Part shown: one piece after another, positions 26,268-35,027 of the stretch
How positions within the stretch are numbered: position 1 is the first letter of the stretch
Layout: every line of letters starts with the position of its first letter
NCBI RefSeq assembly: GCF_036173065.1
Contig: NZ_CP108041.1
Location: 4,157,001-4,221,000 of the forward strand
Origin: Rhodococcus sp. NBC_00297
GTDB taxonomy: Bacteria > Actinomycetota > Actinomycetes > Mycobacteriales > Mycobacteriaceae
Length of the DNA: 64,000 bases
Direction: 5' to 3'
Made by a program: the position numbers and the translations under genes
The notes under the pieces: model-generated
Databases searched by the model: none
Told to the model about the DNA's origin: nothing
The model's input: only the letters and a program-made list of their open reading frames with translations

Positions 26268-26680
26268 TGCCCCCGAAGTCACGCACCTCCGGTCCGAAGA
26301 AGACCCAGAAGACGCGCCGCAGGGACAAGAAGAACGTCCCGCACGGCAGCGCTCACATCAAGAGCACGTTCAACAACACGATCGTGTCGATCACCGACCC
26401 GTCGGGCAACGTCATCTCGTGGGCGTCCTCGGGCCACGTGGGCTTCAAGGGCTCGCGCAAGTCGACTCCGTTCGCCGCTCAGCTCGCTGCCGAGAGTGCC
26501 GCGCGCAAGGCGCAGGAGCACGGCGTCAAGAAGGTCGACGTCTTCGTGAAGGGTCCCGGCTCCGGCCGCGAGACCGCGATCCGTTCGCTCCAGGCGGCAG
26601 GCCTCGAGGTCGGCACCATCTCCGATGTCACCCCCCAGCCGCACAACGGCTGCCGTCCGCCCAAGCGCCGTCGCGTCTAG
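26267..26680 (+). CDS. rpsK: 30S ribosomal protein S11
   Basis: A 137-residue platform protein of the 30S subunit, with the conserved middle ([18 protein letters not shown]) and C-terminus [18 protein letters not shown]. The basic N-terminal extension ([19 protein letters not shown]) is typical of actinobacteria. It starts one base inside the rpsM stop codon, so translation is coupled. Confidence 0.97.
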   Translation: MPPKSRTSGPKKTQKTRRRDKKNVPHGSAHIKSTFNNTIVSITDPSGNVISWASSGHVGFKGSRKSTPFAAQLAAESAARKAQEHGVKKVDVFVKGPGSGRETAIRSLQAAGLEVGTISDVTPQPHNGCRPPKRRRV

Positions 26681-26700
26681 CGGGAAGGAAGTAACAGAAC

Positions 26701-27306
26701 ATGGCTCGTTATACCGGACCCATCACCCGCAAGTCGCGTCGACTGCGCGTCGACCTCGTCGGAGGCGACCAGGCCTTCGAGCGTCGCCCGTACCCGCCCG
26801 GCCAGCACGGCCGCGCGCGTATCAAGGAGAGCGAGTACCTGCTCCAGCTGCAGGAGAAGCAGAAGGCACGCTTCACCTACGGCGTCATGGAGAAGCAGTT
26901 CTCGCTGTACTACAAGGAAGCGAACCGCCTCAAGGGCAAGACGGGTGAGAACCTGCTCCGCATCCTCGAGACGCGTCTCGACAACGTCGTCTACCGTGCG
27001 GGCCTCGCTCGCACGCGTCGTCAGGCACGCCAGCTGGTCACGCACGGCCACTTCTTGGTCAACAACAAGAAGGTCGACATCCCCAGCTACCGCGTCTCGC
27101 AGTACGACATCATCGACGTCCGAGAGAAGTCGCTGAGCACGCTGCCTTTCCAGATCGCCCGCGAGACCTACGGCGATCGTCCCGTTGCCGGTTGGCTGCA
27201 GGTCGTTCCGAACCGTCTCCGCATCCTGGTCCACCAGGAGCCGGAGCGTTCGCAGATCGACATCCCGCTGACCGAGCAGCTCATCGTCGAGTACTACTCG
27301 AAGTAG
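26701..27306 (+). CDS. rpsD: 30S ribosomal protein S4
   Basis: A 201-residue primary 16S rRNA-binding protein (MARYTGPITRKSRRL at the start) with the S4 RNA-binding domain around residues 90-150 (TRLDNVVYRAGLARTRRQAR). The N-terminal zinc cysteines found in some bacteria are absent, as usual in actinobacteria. In Escherichia coli S4 represses its operon; whether that happens here is not visible, but strong hairpins follow the gene. Confidence 0.97.
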   Translation: MARYTGPITRKSRRLRVDLVGGDQAFERRPYPPGQHGRARIKESEYLLQLQEKQKARFTYGVMEKQFSLYYKEANRLKGKTGENLLRILETRLDNVVYRAGLARTRRQARQLVTHGHFLVNNKKVDIPSYRVSQYDIIDVREKSLSTLPFQIARETYGDRPVAGWLQVVPNRLRILVHQEPERSQIDIPLTEQLIVEYYSK

Positions 27307-27365
27307 GGCGCTTCGCGCCCCGTGCGCCTTTTGCGTATCTCCCGATACGCACAAGGCGCACGGGG
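27306..27365 (+). other. Long stem-loop between rpsD and rpoA
   Basis: Arms at 27318-27339 and 27344-27365 form a 22-bp stem with a single mismatch and a 4-base loop (TCCC). A smaller hairpin, GGGCGC (27306-27311) with GCGCCC (27315-27320), overlaps its foot by three bases. No T-tract follows. It could be a partial terminator/attenuator, an RNase III-like processing site, or a control element for rpoA. Confidence 0.7.
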
Positions 27366-27420
27366 CCGTAGGCCACATCCCGAGCGTCAAATAGCGGACG
27401 CTCTTCCCAGGAGGACATCA

Positions 27421-28482
27421 ATGCTCATTTCTCAGCGACCCACGCTGACCGAAGAGGTCATCGCTGACAACCGCTCGAAGTTCGTCATCGAGCCCCTCGA
27501 GCCTGGCTTCGGGTACACCCTCGGCAACTCGCTTCGCCGCACGCTTCTCTCGTCGATCCCCGGCGCTGCTGTCACCAGCATCCGTATCGACGGCGTTCTG
27601 CACGAATTCACCACGGTCCCCGGCGTGAAGGAGGATGTCACCGACATCATCCTGAACCTCAAGGGTCTCGTCGTGTCCTCGGAAGAGGACGAGCCGGTCA
27701 CCATGTACGTCCGCAAGCAGGGCCCCGGCACTGTCACCGCAGGCGACATCGTTCCTCCGGCCGGCGTCACCGTGAACAACCCGGATCTGCACATCGCGAC
27801 CCTGAACGACAAGGGCAAGCTCGAGATCGAGCTCGTCGTCGAGCGTGGCCGCGGATACGTTCCGGCTGTTCAGAACAAGGCGTCGGGCGCCGAGATCGGC
27901 CGTATCCCGGTCGACTCGATCTACTCGCCCGTGCTGAAGGTGACCTACAAGGTGGAGGCCACCCGCGTCGAGCAGCGCACCGACTTCGATCGGCTCGTTC
28001 TCGACGTGGAGACCAAGAACTCCATCACCGCGCGGGACGCGCTCGCCTCGGCGGGCAAGACCCTGGTCGAGCTGTTCGGGCTTGCCCGTGAGCTCAACGT
28101 CGAAGCAGAAGGCATCGAGATCGGACCCTCGCCCGCCGAGGCCGATCACATCGCATCCTTCGGTCTGCCGATCGAGGATCTGGACCTCACCGTCCGGTCC
28201 TACAACTGCCTCAAGCGCGAGGGTGTTCACACCGTCGGCGAGCTGGTCGGCCGTACCGAGTCGGATCTGCTGGACATCCGTAACTTCGGACAGAAGTCCA
28301 TCGACGAGGTCAAGGTCAAGCTGCACTCGCTCGGCCTCTCGCTCAAGGACAGCCCCGCGACGTTCGATCCGAGCACTGTCGCCGGATACGACGCCGCCAC
28401 CGGTACCTGGAGCGACACCGACACCGCCGTGAGCGATGCCGACGGCGCCGAGCAGGACTACGCCGAGACCGAACAGCTCTGA
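27421..28482 (+). CDS. rpoA: DNA-directed RNA polymerase alpha subunit
   Basis: A 353-residue subunit that dimerises to nucleate RNA polymerase assembly. The N-terminal domain ([43 protein letters not shown]) and the C-terminal domain ([31 protein letters not shown]) are both complete; the tail after residue 320 is acidic. GAGGA precedes ATG 27421. Confidence 0.98.
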   Translation: MLISQRPTLTEEVIADNRSKFVIEPLEPGFGYTLGNSLRRTLLSSIPGAAVTSIRIDGVLHEFTTVPGVKEDVTDIILNLKGLVVSSEEDEPVTMYVRKQGPGTVTAGDIVPPAGVTVNNPDLHIATLNDKGKLEIELVVERGRGYVPAVQNKASGAEIGRIPVDSIYSPVLKVTYKVEATRVEQRTDFDRLVLDVETKNSITARDALASAGKTLVELFGLARELNVEAEGIEIGPSPAEADHIASFGLPIEDLDLTVRSYNCLKREGVHTVGELVGRTESDLLDIRNFGQKSIDEVKVKLHSLGLSLKDSPATFDPSTVAGYDAATGTWSDTDTAVSDADGAEQDYAETEQL

Positions 28483-28521
28483 CGCACTCGCGTCCCGAGC
28501 TCTTGATCAGGAGAGATTGAC

Positions 28522-29109
28522 ATGCCCAAGCCCACCAAGGGTCGCCGTCTCGGCGGATCGGCGTCGCACCAGAAGGCGATTCTCGCCAACCTGGCGACGG
28601 CGCTGTTCGAGCACGGACGGATCACCACCACGGAGTCGAAGGCCAAGCGCCTCCGCCCCTACGCCGAGAAGATCATCACGCACGCGAAGGCCGGCTCGCT
28701 GGCTCACCGTCGCGAGGTCATGAAGGACATCCGCAACAAGGACGTCGTTCACACTCTGTTCGCAGAGATCGGCCCGCACTTCGCCGAGCGCGCAGGCGGC
28801 TACACCCGCATCATCAAGACCGTCCCCCGCAAGGGTGACAACGCTCCTCAGGCCATCATCGAGCTCGTTCGCGAGCAGACGGTGTCCAACGAGGCGGACC
28901 GTGCTCGTCGTGTCCAGGCATCGCAGGCCGCGCCTGCCGCCACGAACGACGAGACCGCCGCTGACGAGGCTGCATCCGATCAGAACGTCGTCGAGGCCGT
29001 CGAGGCCGAGGCAACCGACGCTCAGGTCGAGAATGCAGACGCTGTCATCGAGGGTGTCGAGGCAGAGGACGCTCACGCGGCCAACGCCGATGAGGCAGAC
29101 AAGAAGTAA
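28522..29109 (+). CDS. rplQ: 50S ribosomal protein L17 with acidic C-terminal extension
   Basis: The first ~120 residues are a normal L17 ([39 protein letters not shown]). Residues ~125-195 are an added Ala/Glu/Asp-rich tail (for example [18 protein letters not shown]), common in actinobacterial L17 and probably disordered. GGAGAG lies before ATG 28522. The stop is two bases before the truA start, and a strong hairpin begins 20 bases downstream. Confidence 0.96.
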   Translation: MPKPTKGRRLGGSASHQKAILANLATALFEHGRITTTESKAKRLRPYAEKIITHAKAGSLAHRREVMKDIRNKDVVHTLFAEIGPHFAERAGGYTRIIKTVPRKGDNAPQAIIELVREQTVSNEADRARRVQASQAAPAATNDETAADEAASDQNVVEAVEAEATDAQVENADAVIEGVEAEDAHAANADEADKK

Positions 29110-29111
29110 GA

Positions 29112-30011
29112 GTGTCCTCGGACTCTCTGGGCGAGCCCGTCACCCCTTCCGGGGGTGGCGGGCTCGCCCGTTTGCGTCTCGATGTCGCCTACGACGGCAC
29201 TGCCTTCGCCGGCTGGGCTCGACAACGCGACCAACGGACCGTGTGCGGTGTGCTCGAGCAGCGACTGTCCGCCATCTTCGGTACCCCACTCGAGCTCACC
29301 GTGGCCGGGCGGACGGATGCCGGCGTGCACGCCGAGGGCCAGGTCGCCCACGTCGACGTGCCGCGAACCGCGTTGGCCCGCATCGATCCTCGCGATCCCG
29401 ACCGCGCACCCGACCCGTCGTTGCTGGTGCGGCGACTCGCGCGTTTCCTGCCGACGGACGTCCGCGTCCTGCGTGTGACGTTCGTGTCCGACGATTTCGA
29501 CGCCCGGTTCTCCGCACTGCGGCGGCACTACGAGTACCGACTGTCCACCGCGCCCTACGGAACTCCGCCCCTCCGAGCGGGTTTCGTGGTGCCGTGGACC
29601 CGCACACTCGACGTGGCGGCGATGCAGGAGGCGTCGTCGACCCTCGTCGGCCTCCACGATTTCGTCGCCTTCTGCAAGCGCCGTGACGGTGCCACCACCG
29701 TGCGGGAGCTGCAGCGCTTCGACTGGGTGCGGGACGGAGACGATCTCACCGCGCACGTGAGCGCGGACGCGTTCTGCTGGTCGATGGTGCGTTCCCTGGT
29801 CGGGGCGATGCTGGCTGTGGGCGAAGGACGCCGTGACCTGACGTGGGTACGCGGCCTGCTGGGAGCCGGTGCGAGGTCGAGTTCGATCACCGTGGCCCCG
29901 GCGCACGGCCTGTCGCTGGTGCGTGTCGACTACCCGGTCGATGCGGAGCTGGCCGATCGCAGTCGCACGACCCGGGCCACGCGATCGTTGCCCGGTGCCT
30001 GCTGCGGCTAG
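29112..30011 (+). CDS. truA: tRNA pseudouridine(38-40) synthase TruA
   Basis: A 299-residue enzyme that makes pseudouridine in the anticodon stem-loop of many tRNAs. The catalytic aspartate is in [15 protein letters not shown] and the [19 protein letters not shown] start of the domain is diagnostic. The weakly conserved N-terminal ~18 residues encoded from GTG 29112 overlap a strong terminator-like hairpin (29129-29169). A TTG at 29172 just after the hairpin is a possible alternative start. The C-terminus ([12 protein letters not shown]) has two adjacent cysteines. Confidence 0.9.
   Translation: MSSDSLGEPVTPSGGGGLARLRLDVAYDGTAFAGWARQRDQRTVCGVLEQRLSAIFGTPLELTVAGRTDAGVHAEGQVAHVDVPRTALARIDPRDPDRAPDPSLLVRRLARFLPTDVRVLRVTFVSDDFDARFSALRRHYEYRLSTAPYGTPPLRAGFVVPWTRTLDVAAMQEASSTLVGLHDFVAFCKRRDGATTVRELQRFDWVRDGDDLTAHVSADAFCWSMVRSLVGAMLAVGEGRRDLTWVRGLLGAGARSSSITVAPAHGLSLVRVDYPVDAELADRSRTTRATRSLPGACCG
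29129..29169 (+). terminator. Candidate terminator of the ribosomal operon inside the 5' end of truA
   Basis: GGGCGAGCCCG (29129-29139) and CGGGCTCGCCC (29159-29169) form a perfect 11-bp GC-rich stem, with ACCCC/GGGGT inside, and are followed by GTTTG. It begins 20 bases after the rplQ stop and lies within the first codons of truA. Confidence 0.5.
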
Positions 30012-30022
30012 CCTCTTCAGGC

Positions 30023-30565
30023 ATGGCTCCTGTTCTCGGCGTGATCATCGGCTCGGTCCGGACGGGGCGTGTCGGCCCCACAGTGGCTCAGTGGTTCGTG
30101 CGCCGCGCCTCGGCGGACGGGCGATTCGAGGTCCGGGTACTCGACCTCGCGGATGTCGTTCTGCCGATGGATCTCTCGGGTGGCCCCGGTGTCGACGAGC
30201 TGACCCGCTGGGTGGACGGCTGCGATGCCTTCGTGCTCGTCACTCCCGAGTACAACCACGGTTGCCCGGCATCGCTGAAATTGGCACTGGACTCGGTGAA
30301 GCTCGAATGGCGTGGCAAGCCGGTGGGTTTCGTCTCCTACGGCGGCACGGCCGGGGGAGTGCGAGCCGTGGAGCAGCTGCGTCTGGTGGTCGCGGAGCTG
30401 CACATGGCATCCGTGCGCGACGCCGTGCTGTTCCCCCGAGTGAAGAAGGCGTTCGACGCGCACGGCGAGACGTCCGACGGTGCCGCGATCGATGGCGCAC
30501 AGCGGATGATCGATCAGTTGCTGTGGTGGTCAGAGCGCGCCGGGCAGCCCTACCCGCGCGGCTGA
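30023..30565 (+). CDS. NADPH-dependent FMN reductase family protein
   Basis: A 180-residue flavodoxin-like protein. The FMN phosphate loop is GSVRTGRVG near the N-terminus, and TPEYNHGCPASLKLALD near residue 75 is the family signature shared with azoreductase/ArsH-like and SsuE-like enzymes. It would reduce FMN or quinones with NAD(P)H in the cytoplasm. It lies 11 bp after truA on the same strand and ends convergently against eccE, overlapping its tail by 36 bp. Physiological partner is unknown. Confidence 0.85.
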   Translation: MAPVLGVIIGSVRTGRVGPTVAQWFVRRASADGRFEVRVLDLADVVLPMDLSGGPGVDELTRWVDGCDAFVLVTPEYNHGCPASLKLALDSVKLEWRGKPVGFVSYGGTAGGVRAVEQLRLVVAELHMASVRDAVLFPRVKKAFDAHGETSDGAAIDGAQRMIDQLLWWSERAGQPYPRG

Positions 30566-32170
30566 GCCCGGTCGTGGGAGACCCCGCGGTCGACCGATGG
30601 CCTCGGTCTCGGCCGCGGTGGTGACGAGGCGCAGGGTGATGCTCCGCGACGCCATCGTCAGGGACACCTCGTCGGTGACGTCCGGGGACTGGTCGATGAC
30701 GATGTCGGTCCCGCCGGTCGACGAGGCACGGTTCACCCGCAGCACCGTTCCCGGTACCGGAGTCGGTCTGTCTCCGGCATGATCGGCGACCACCAGATCC
30801 ACCGCGGTGCCGGACTCGACGTCCGACACGGGAGTCACCACCGAGAGGGTGCCCGAATCCGCCACCGCGACGGCGAGATGGCGCCATGCATGGGGTCGGT
30901 CGGTCATCACCAGGACCACCGCACCGACGGCCACGGCGCGGAAGACGATCTGGTGGACCACGTACAGCTCGCCGTGGACGTCGACGGTGTGGACGTCCCT
31001 TCCGAACAGTCGTGCGGTGACCGTGGTTCCGTCGGAGTCGACACCGACGACCTGACCGCATCCCGCGACCGGCAGCACGAGGGTGCTCCACTGCGCTCCC
31101 TCGACGGGGTGCGTGGGCGTCGCCGGCCGGGCGGTCGACACGAGGACGTCCTCCAGGCCCTGTCGATGCAGGCCGTCGAGCGTGCTGGACCCCGCGACCC
31201 GGATCGATCGGCGCTGCGGAGATTCGGCCGACAGGTAGCCGTAGGTCGCCGTCGCTTCGGTGGTGGTCGAGAGAGCCGCCCGGACGGCGAGACTCGTGAC
31301 GTCCGCGTCGTGATCGCCGATCGAGTCGACCGCCGCCGCGGTCCAGGCGGACGGTGCGAGCCGCCGGGAGCGCCAGGTCGATCCGCCGAGCCGGGCGAAG
31401 CGCCACTGCGGACGGACGTGACGGAGGGGAGCCCCACTCGTCACCAGAAGATCCGCCGCACGGATCTGATCGGCGGTGAGAAGGCTGCCCACGAGACCGT
31501 GGGTGCGCAGGACGTGCTGCAGTCGGGCCATGGTCGTGGCGAGCATCTGCACCGACCCCGCAGCAGTTCCGCCCCGACGCGCCGCGGCCGTCTCACCCTC
31601 GTGGACATCGGTCGAGAGGGAGAGGAAGGTTCGCCGCCGCGCCACCGACGCGAGCGGTCCGGCCATGGACAGGTAGGAGTCCGCGGCGCGGCGACCCCGT
31701 GCCGGACGCGTGCCGACGGAGGTGACACCCAGGTGGGTGGGCGCGTCCGTGCCCTGCGACAGTCGGTCGACGAGGTCGCGGAGCGGCACCACGGCATCGG
31801 GTGTCGCACCGCGTGAGCCGACCGTCGACCATCCGGCCGCAGCCGGTTCGACGTGGAGTTCCGCGACGATCGTCAGGTCGGATCCGTTCCACACCACACC
31901 GATCGGACCGCCGGGACGATCGAACGACAGCACCGTGCGCGCGGGTACCGGTCGATGCGCGAGAAGCCGTGGCCACGCCGAGAGGTGACCCACGACAGGA
32001 CGCCCGTCCCGGGGGAGGCAGAGTCCGATCACGACGACCACTGCGGCCGTGATCGCCCATCGTGCAGGCACTCCCGACGTCGTGAGCGCGACGGCCACGC
32101 CGAGCGCCACTGCCTGCGACACCACGACGTCGCGTGCGGCCGTCATCCCCGGGCGAGTCTCGGACACCAT
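30530..32170 (-). CDS. eccE: Type VII secretion protein EccE (ESX-4-like)
   Basis: A 546-residue protein with two adjacent N-terminal membrane helices (about residues 15-50: VVSQAVALGVAVALTT and WAITAAVVVVIGLCL) and a large polar domain. This topology, the Arg/Pro region after the helices and the neighbouring eccB/mycP/eccD/eccC support EccE, the peripheral membrane component of ESX complexes. An AGAAGGAG site lies very close to ATG 32170; the next codon, GTG 32167, has better spacing and may be the real start. It is divergent from eccB. Sequence conservation in EccE is low, so context carries much of the call. Confidence 0.72.
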   Translation of the reverse strand: MVSETRPGMTAARDVVVSQAVALGVAVALTTSGVPARWAITAAVVVVIGLCLPRDGRPVVGHLSAWPRLLAHRPVPARTVLSFDRPGGPIGVVWNGSDLTIVAELHVEPAAAGWSTVGSRGATPDAVVPLRDLVDRLSQGTDAPTHLGVTSVGTRPARGRRAADSYLSMAGPLASVARRRTFLSLSTDVHEGETAAARRGGTAAGSVQMLATTMARLQHVLRTHGLVGSLLTADQIRAADLLVTSGAPLRHVRPQWRFARLGGSTWRSRRLAPSAWTAAAVDSIGDHDADVTSLAVRAALSTTTEATATYGYLSAESPQRRSIRVAGSSTLDGLHRQGLEDVLVSTARPATPTHPVEGAQWSTLVLPVAGCGQVVGVDSDGTTVTARLFGRDVHTVDVHGELYVVHQIVFRAVAVGAVVLVMTDRPHAWRHLAVAVADSGTLSVVTPVSDVESGTAVDLVVADHAGDRPTPVPGTVLRVNRASSTGGTDIVIDQSPDVTDEVSLTMASRSITLRLVTTAAETEAIGRPRGLPRPGSAARVGLPGAL

Positions 32171-32286
32171 GGCTCCTTCTCTGCGGTCGTTGTACTGTGC
32201 CCTCACGCGGGACCCCTCCATCGGGTCCGGCGTGTCCGGCGGGGGGCCGGGCCGCGTCGCCGCGGCACCGAGGGCAGGGGATATCG

Positions 32287-33675
32287 ATGGCAGGAACACC
32301 GACCACGCGATGGCAGATCGGTGCGCATCGGTTCTCTGTGAGACGGCTCGATCACGCACTGGTCCTGGGTGACACGTCGATGCGGCACGAACCGCTGCGA
32401 TCGACGGCGCGGGCCTCCGGGGTCGGCGTCGTCGTGGCGGTCCTGATCCTCGCCGGTTGCGCCGCGCTCGCCTTCGTCCGACCGGCCGCACGTATCGGTG
32501 ATGCCGTGATCGTGCTGGACGACGAGAGCGGCGCTCTGTACGTCGTCGAGGACGACACGCTCCACCCCGCGTCCGATCTGGCGTCCGCCCGGTTGTTCGC
32601 CGGTCGGCCGGACGAGCCCACCGCGGTCGGTCCGGACGAGATCGCTCGACGCGCCCGAGGCGCCGCGATCGGTATCGGCGGTGCGCCGCAGGCGCTTCCG
32701 GTCACGACCGGTGCGATGGTCTGGTCCGTGTGCGAGGAGTCGGACAGCGGCACGACCGATGTGACCGTCGAACCGGTGGGGACGCAGTCCGTCGCACCGC
32801 GTCGCGCACTCGACCCCGACGACGCGCTGGTGTGGCGCCGCGACGGCGTCGACTACCTGGTGCACGGACAGGTGCGCGCACGGGTGGACCTGCAGAACAC
32901 CGCCGTGACCCGAGCCCTCGGCCTTGAGGACGCGGTACCCACTCCGGTGTCGGCGGGGCTCTTCGACGCGGTGCCCGAAGCGCCGGAGATCGTGACCCCC
33001 ACGGTGATCGGGTCGGGCGCTGCTGCCCCGTACCCGATCGGGGGTCGGCCCGTCGGATCCGTGGTGACGGTCGATCTCGGGGATCGCAGCGAGCACTACG
33101 TCGTTCTGCAGGACGGCGTGCAGGCGATCGGAGCGGCCACCGCGCAGCTGCTGCGCTTCTCCGATTCGGCCGGCCGGGTGGGTGTCGACGCCGTCCCGCC
33201 CGATGTGATCGCTCGGGCTCCGAGAACCGCTGCACCTCTGGCGGTCGACACGTTTCCGGAGCGACCACCGATCATCGTGACGGGCGGCGACGCCACCTGC
33301 GTGGAGTGGGTCGGGCCGGACGACTCGACGGGGCGCGGGGCGCAGACGAGGATGACGATCGGTGCGACTGCCGACGCGCGCGCCGTGACGCTGGCCGGGG
33401 CGGACGGTGCAGGGGATGCGCTGGACACCTTCTTCGTGGCACCGGGGTCCGGGCTGTACGTCGCCACCACCGGGCAGGCCGCCGACGACCCGCGCCGCGA
33501 TTCCGCCTTCTACGTCGCCGACACGGGAACCCGCTTCGGCGTCCCGTTCACGCAGGACGCAGAGGCACTCGGACTCGGCGATCCGGCACCGGCGCCGTGG
33601 CCCGTCGTGGGACTGCTGCCGACCGGTCCGGCGCTGACCGTCGATGCGGCCCGTGTGGGTCACGACGGGTCCTGA
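32287..33675 (+). CDS. eccB: Type VII secretion protein EccB (ESX-4-like)
   Basis: A 462-residue protein with a short cytoplasmic N-terminus (TRWQIGAHRFSVRRLDHALVLGD), one membrane helix (about residues 40-60) and a large periplasmic domain with repeated AYPIGG/LLRFSD-type segments. The Q-x-x-x-x-R-F...RR-x-x-AL...GD start is characteristic of EccB. It forms part of the ESX membrane core and lies divergent from eccE and convergent with mycP, whose end it overlaps by 16 bp. Cysteines in WSVCEES and ATCVEWV may form the conserved periplasmic disulfide. Confidence 0.9.
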   Translation: MAGTPTTRWQIGAHRFSVRRLDHALVLGDTSMRHEPLRSTARASGVGVVVAVLILAGCAALAFVRPAARIGDAVIVLDDESGALYVVEDDTLHPASDLASARLFAGRPDEPTAVGPDEIARRARGAAIGIGGAPQALPVTTGAMVWSVCEESDSGTTDVTVEPVGTQSVAPRRALDPDDALVWRRDGVDYLVHGQVRARVDLQNTAVTRALGLEDAVPTPVSAGLFDAVPEAPEIVTPTVIGSGAAAPYPIGGRPVGSVVTVDLGDRSEHYVVLQDGVQAIGAATAQLLRFSDSAGRVGVDAVPPDVIARAPRTAAPLAVDTFPERPPIIVTGGDATCVEWVGPDDSTGRGAQTRMTIGATADARAVTLAGADGAGDALDTFFVAPGSGLYVATTGQAADDPRRDSAFYVADTGTRFGVPFTQDAEALGLGDPAPAPWPVVGLLPTGPALTVDAARVGHDGS

Positions 33676-35027
33676 CGCCGGACCACCGCGCGTACCGCCA
33701 GTGCGCCGGACACGAGCAGCAGGATCCCGACGGAGGACGCCAGGGCGAGTAGTGCGTCGCGACGGTCGGTGACCGGCGGTGTCGTGCGCGGGTACAGTCG
33801 CACGGACGCGTCGTCACCCCGTGCGACCGCGCTGCCCGTCACCGCCGCCACCGGATCCAGACTGCCGTGGCCGACAGCCGAGTCCCAGTCACCTGCCGGT
33901 GAGTGCGCCGTCGTCACGATGCGGTCGACGACATCTGCCGCGGACAGCTCCGGATGACGCGCCCGCACCAGGGCGGCCGTCGCGGAGACGAACGGTGTGG
34001 CGAAACTCGTTCCCGTGAAGGCTGTTCGGCGCCCCTCGTCGTCGAGGGTGCCGTCGGCCAGACCGGTACCCGTGGCACCGAGGGACGTGACCTCGGTACC
34101 CGGAGCCGCGACGTCGACCCACGGCCCGTTCAAGCTGAACGACGACGGCCGCCCGTCCGGGTCCAGCGACCCCACGGTGAGGACGTACTCGTCGAACCAC
34201 GCCGGCGACGCGAGAGTCACCGGCAACGCCGTGTCTCGTCCGTCGATGCCGCGGATGAGGTCGTTCTGCGTCCGGCACCGACGGCCGTCCAGATTCCCCG
34301 CAGCTGTGACGATCACGGCATCCCTGTCCACCGCGGCGTACCGCACGACGGCTCCCAGTGCGCCGTCGCCCATCGACGATCCAGCGCTCGCACAGGCGAC
34401 CTCCGAGATGTTGACGACGTCCGCGCCCGCGTCGACAGCGGTGCGGATCGCCGCGGCCATCGACTCGACGTCGCCGTACCCCGCCGAGGTGGAACCGTTC
34501 TCGTCGGCCTCCCGCTCCGAGGACGTCGCGGCGAAGGCTGCACTGGACTGACGAATCGAGAGGATCGTGGCGTCCGGCGCTCCGCCGGCGAAGCCGGATC
34601 CCGGGACCGGCCGAGCAGCGATGAGTCCGGCGACGACGGTGCCGTGTGCATCGCAGTCCTCGAGCCCGTCGCCCGTCGAGACGTAGTCGCCGCCGGCGCG
34701 CAGAGTCGGGAGGAGCGGATGTGGTGCGACCCCGGTGTCGATGACGGCGATGATCTGACCTGCGCCTCGGGTGAGGCTCCACACGTCCGAGAACCGGAGC
34801 GTCCTCTGAGCCGCGGGTACCACCGCCGTCACGGGCGCCTCGGAGACGGCCGCGCACCGGGTGCGCTGCTCGGTCGGTTCGGACGGGGCCGCGGCAGTCG
34901 GCTCGGGGAGCAGTCCGGGATCGATCAACGGTGTGTCCGCGGCTGCCGTACCCGTCGTGGGCAGGGCCAGAACGACCATTGCTGCGACGAGACATGCGGT
35001 CACCCCTGGTCGTCGCTGAGCCGTCAC
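33660..35027 (-). CDS. mycP: Type VII secretion-associated serine protease mycosin
   Basis: A 455-residue subtilisin-like protease (S8). It has a signal peptide (VTACLVAAMVVLALPTTGTAAA), a catalytic triad of Asp97 (AVIDTGV), His128 (DAHGTV) and Ser341 (FTGTSFATP), an oxyanion region VTAAGN, and a C-terminal membrane helix (ALLALASSVGILLLVSGALAV) that anchors the domain outside the membrane. Mycosins are required for stability of the ESX complex and may process substrates. Start GTG 35027 overlaps the eccD stop by four bases (GTGA). Confidence 0.93.
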   Translation of the reverse strand: MTAQRRPGVTACLVAAMVVLALPTTGTAAADTPLIDPGLLPEPTAAAPSEPTEQRTRCAAVSEAPVTAVVPAAQRTLRFSDVWSLTRGAGQIIAVIDTGVAPHPLLPTLRAGGDYVSTGDGLEDCDAHGTVVAGLIAARPVPGSGFAGGAPDATILSIRQSSAAFAATSSEREADENGSTSAGYGDVESMAAAIRTAVDAGADVVNISEVACASAGSSMGDGALGAVVRYAAVDRDAVIVTAAGNLDGRRCRTQNDLIRGIDGRDTALPVTLASPAWFDEYVLTVGSLDPDGRPSSFSLNGPWVDVAAPGTEVTSLGATGTGLADGTLDDEGRRTAFTGTSFATPFVSATAALVRARHPELSAADVVDRIVTTAHSPAGDWDSAVGHGSLDPVAAVTGSAVARGDDASVRLYPRTTPPVTDRRDALLALASSVGILLLVSGALAVRAVVRRQDPS

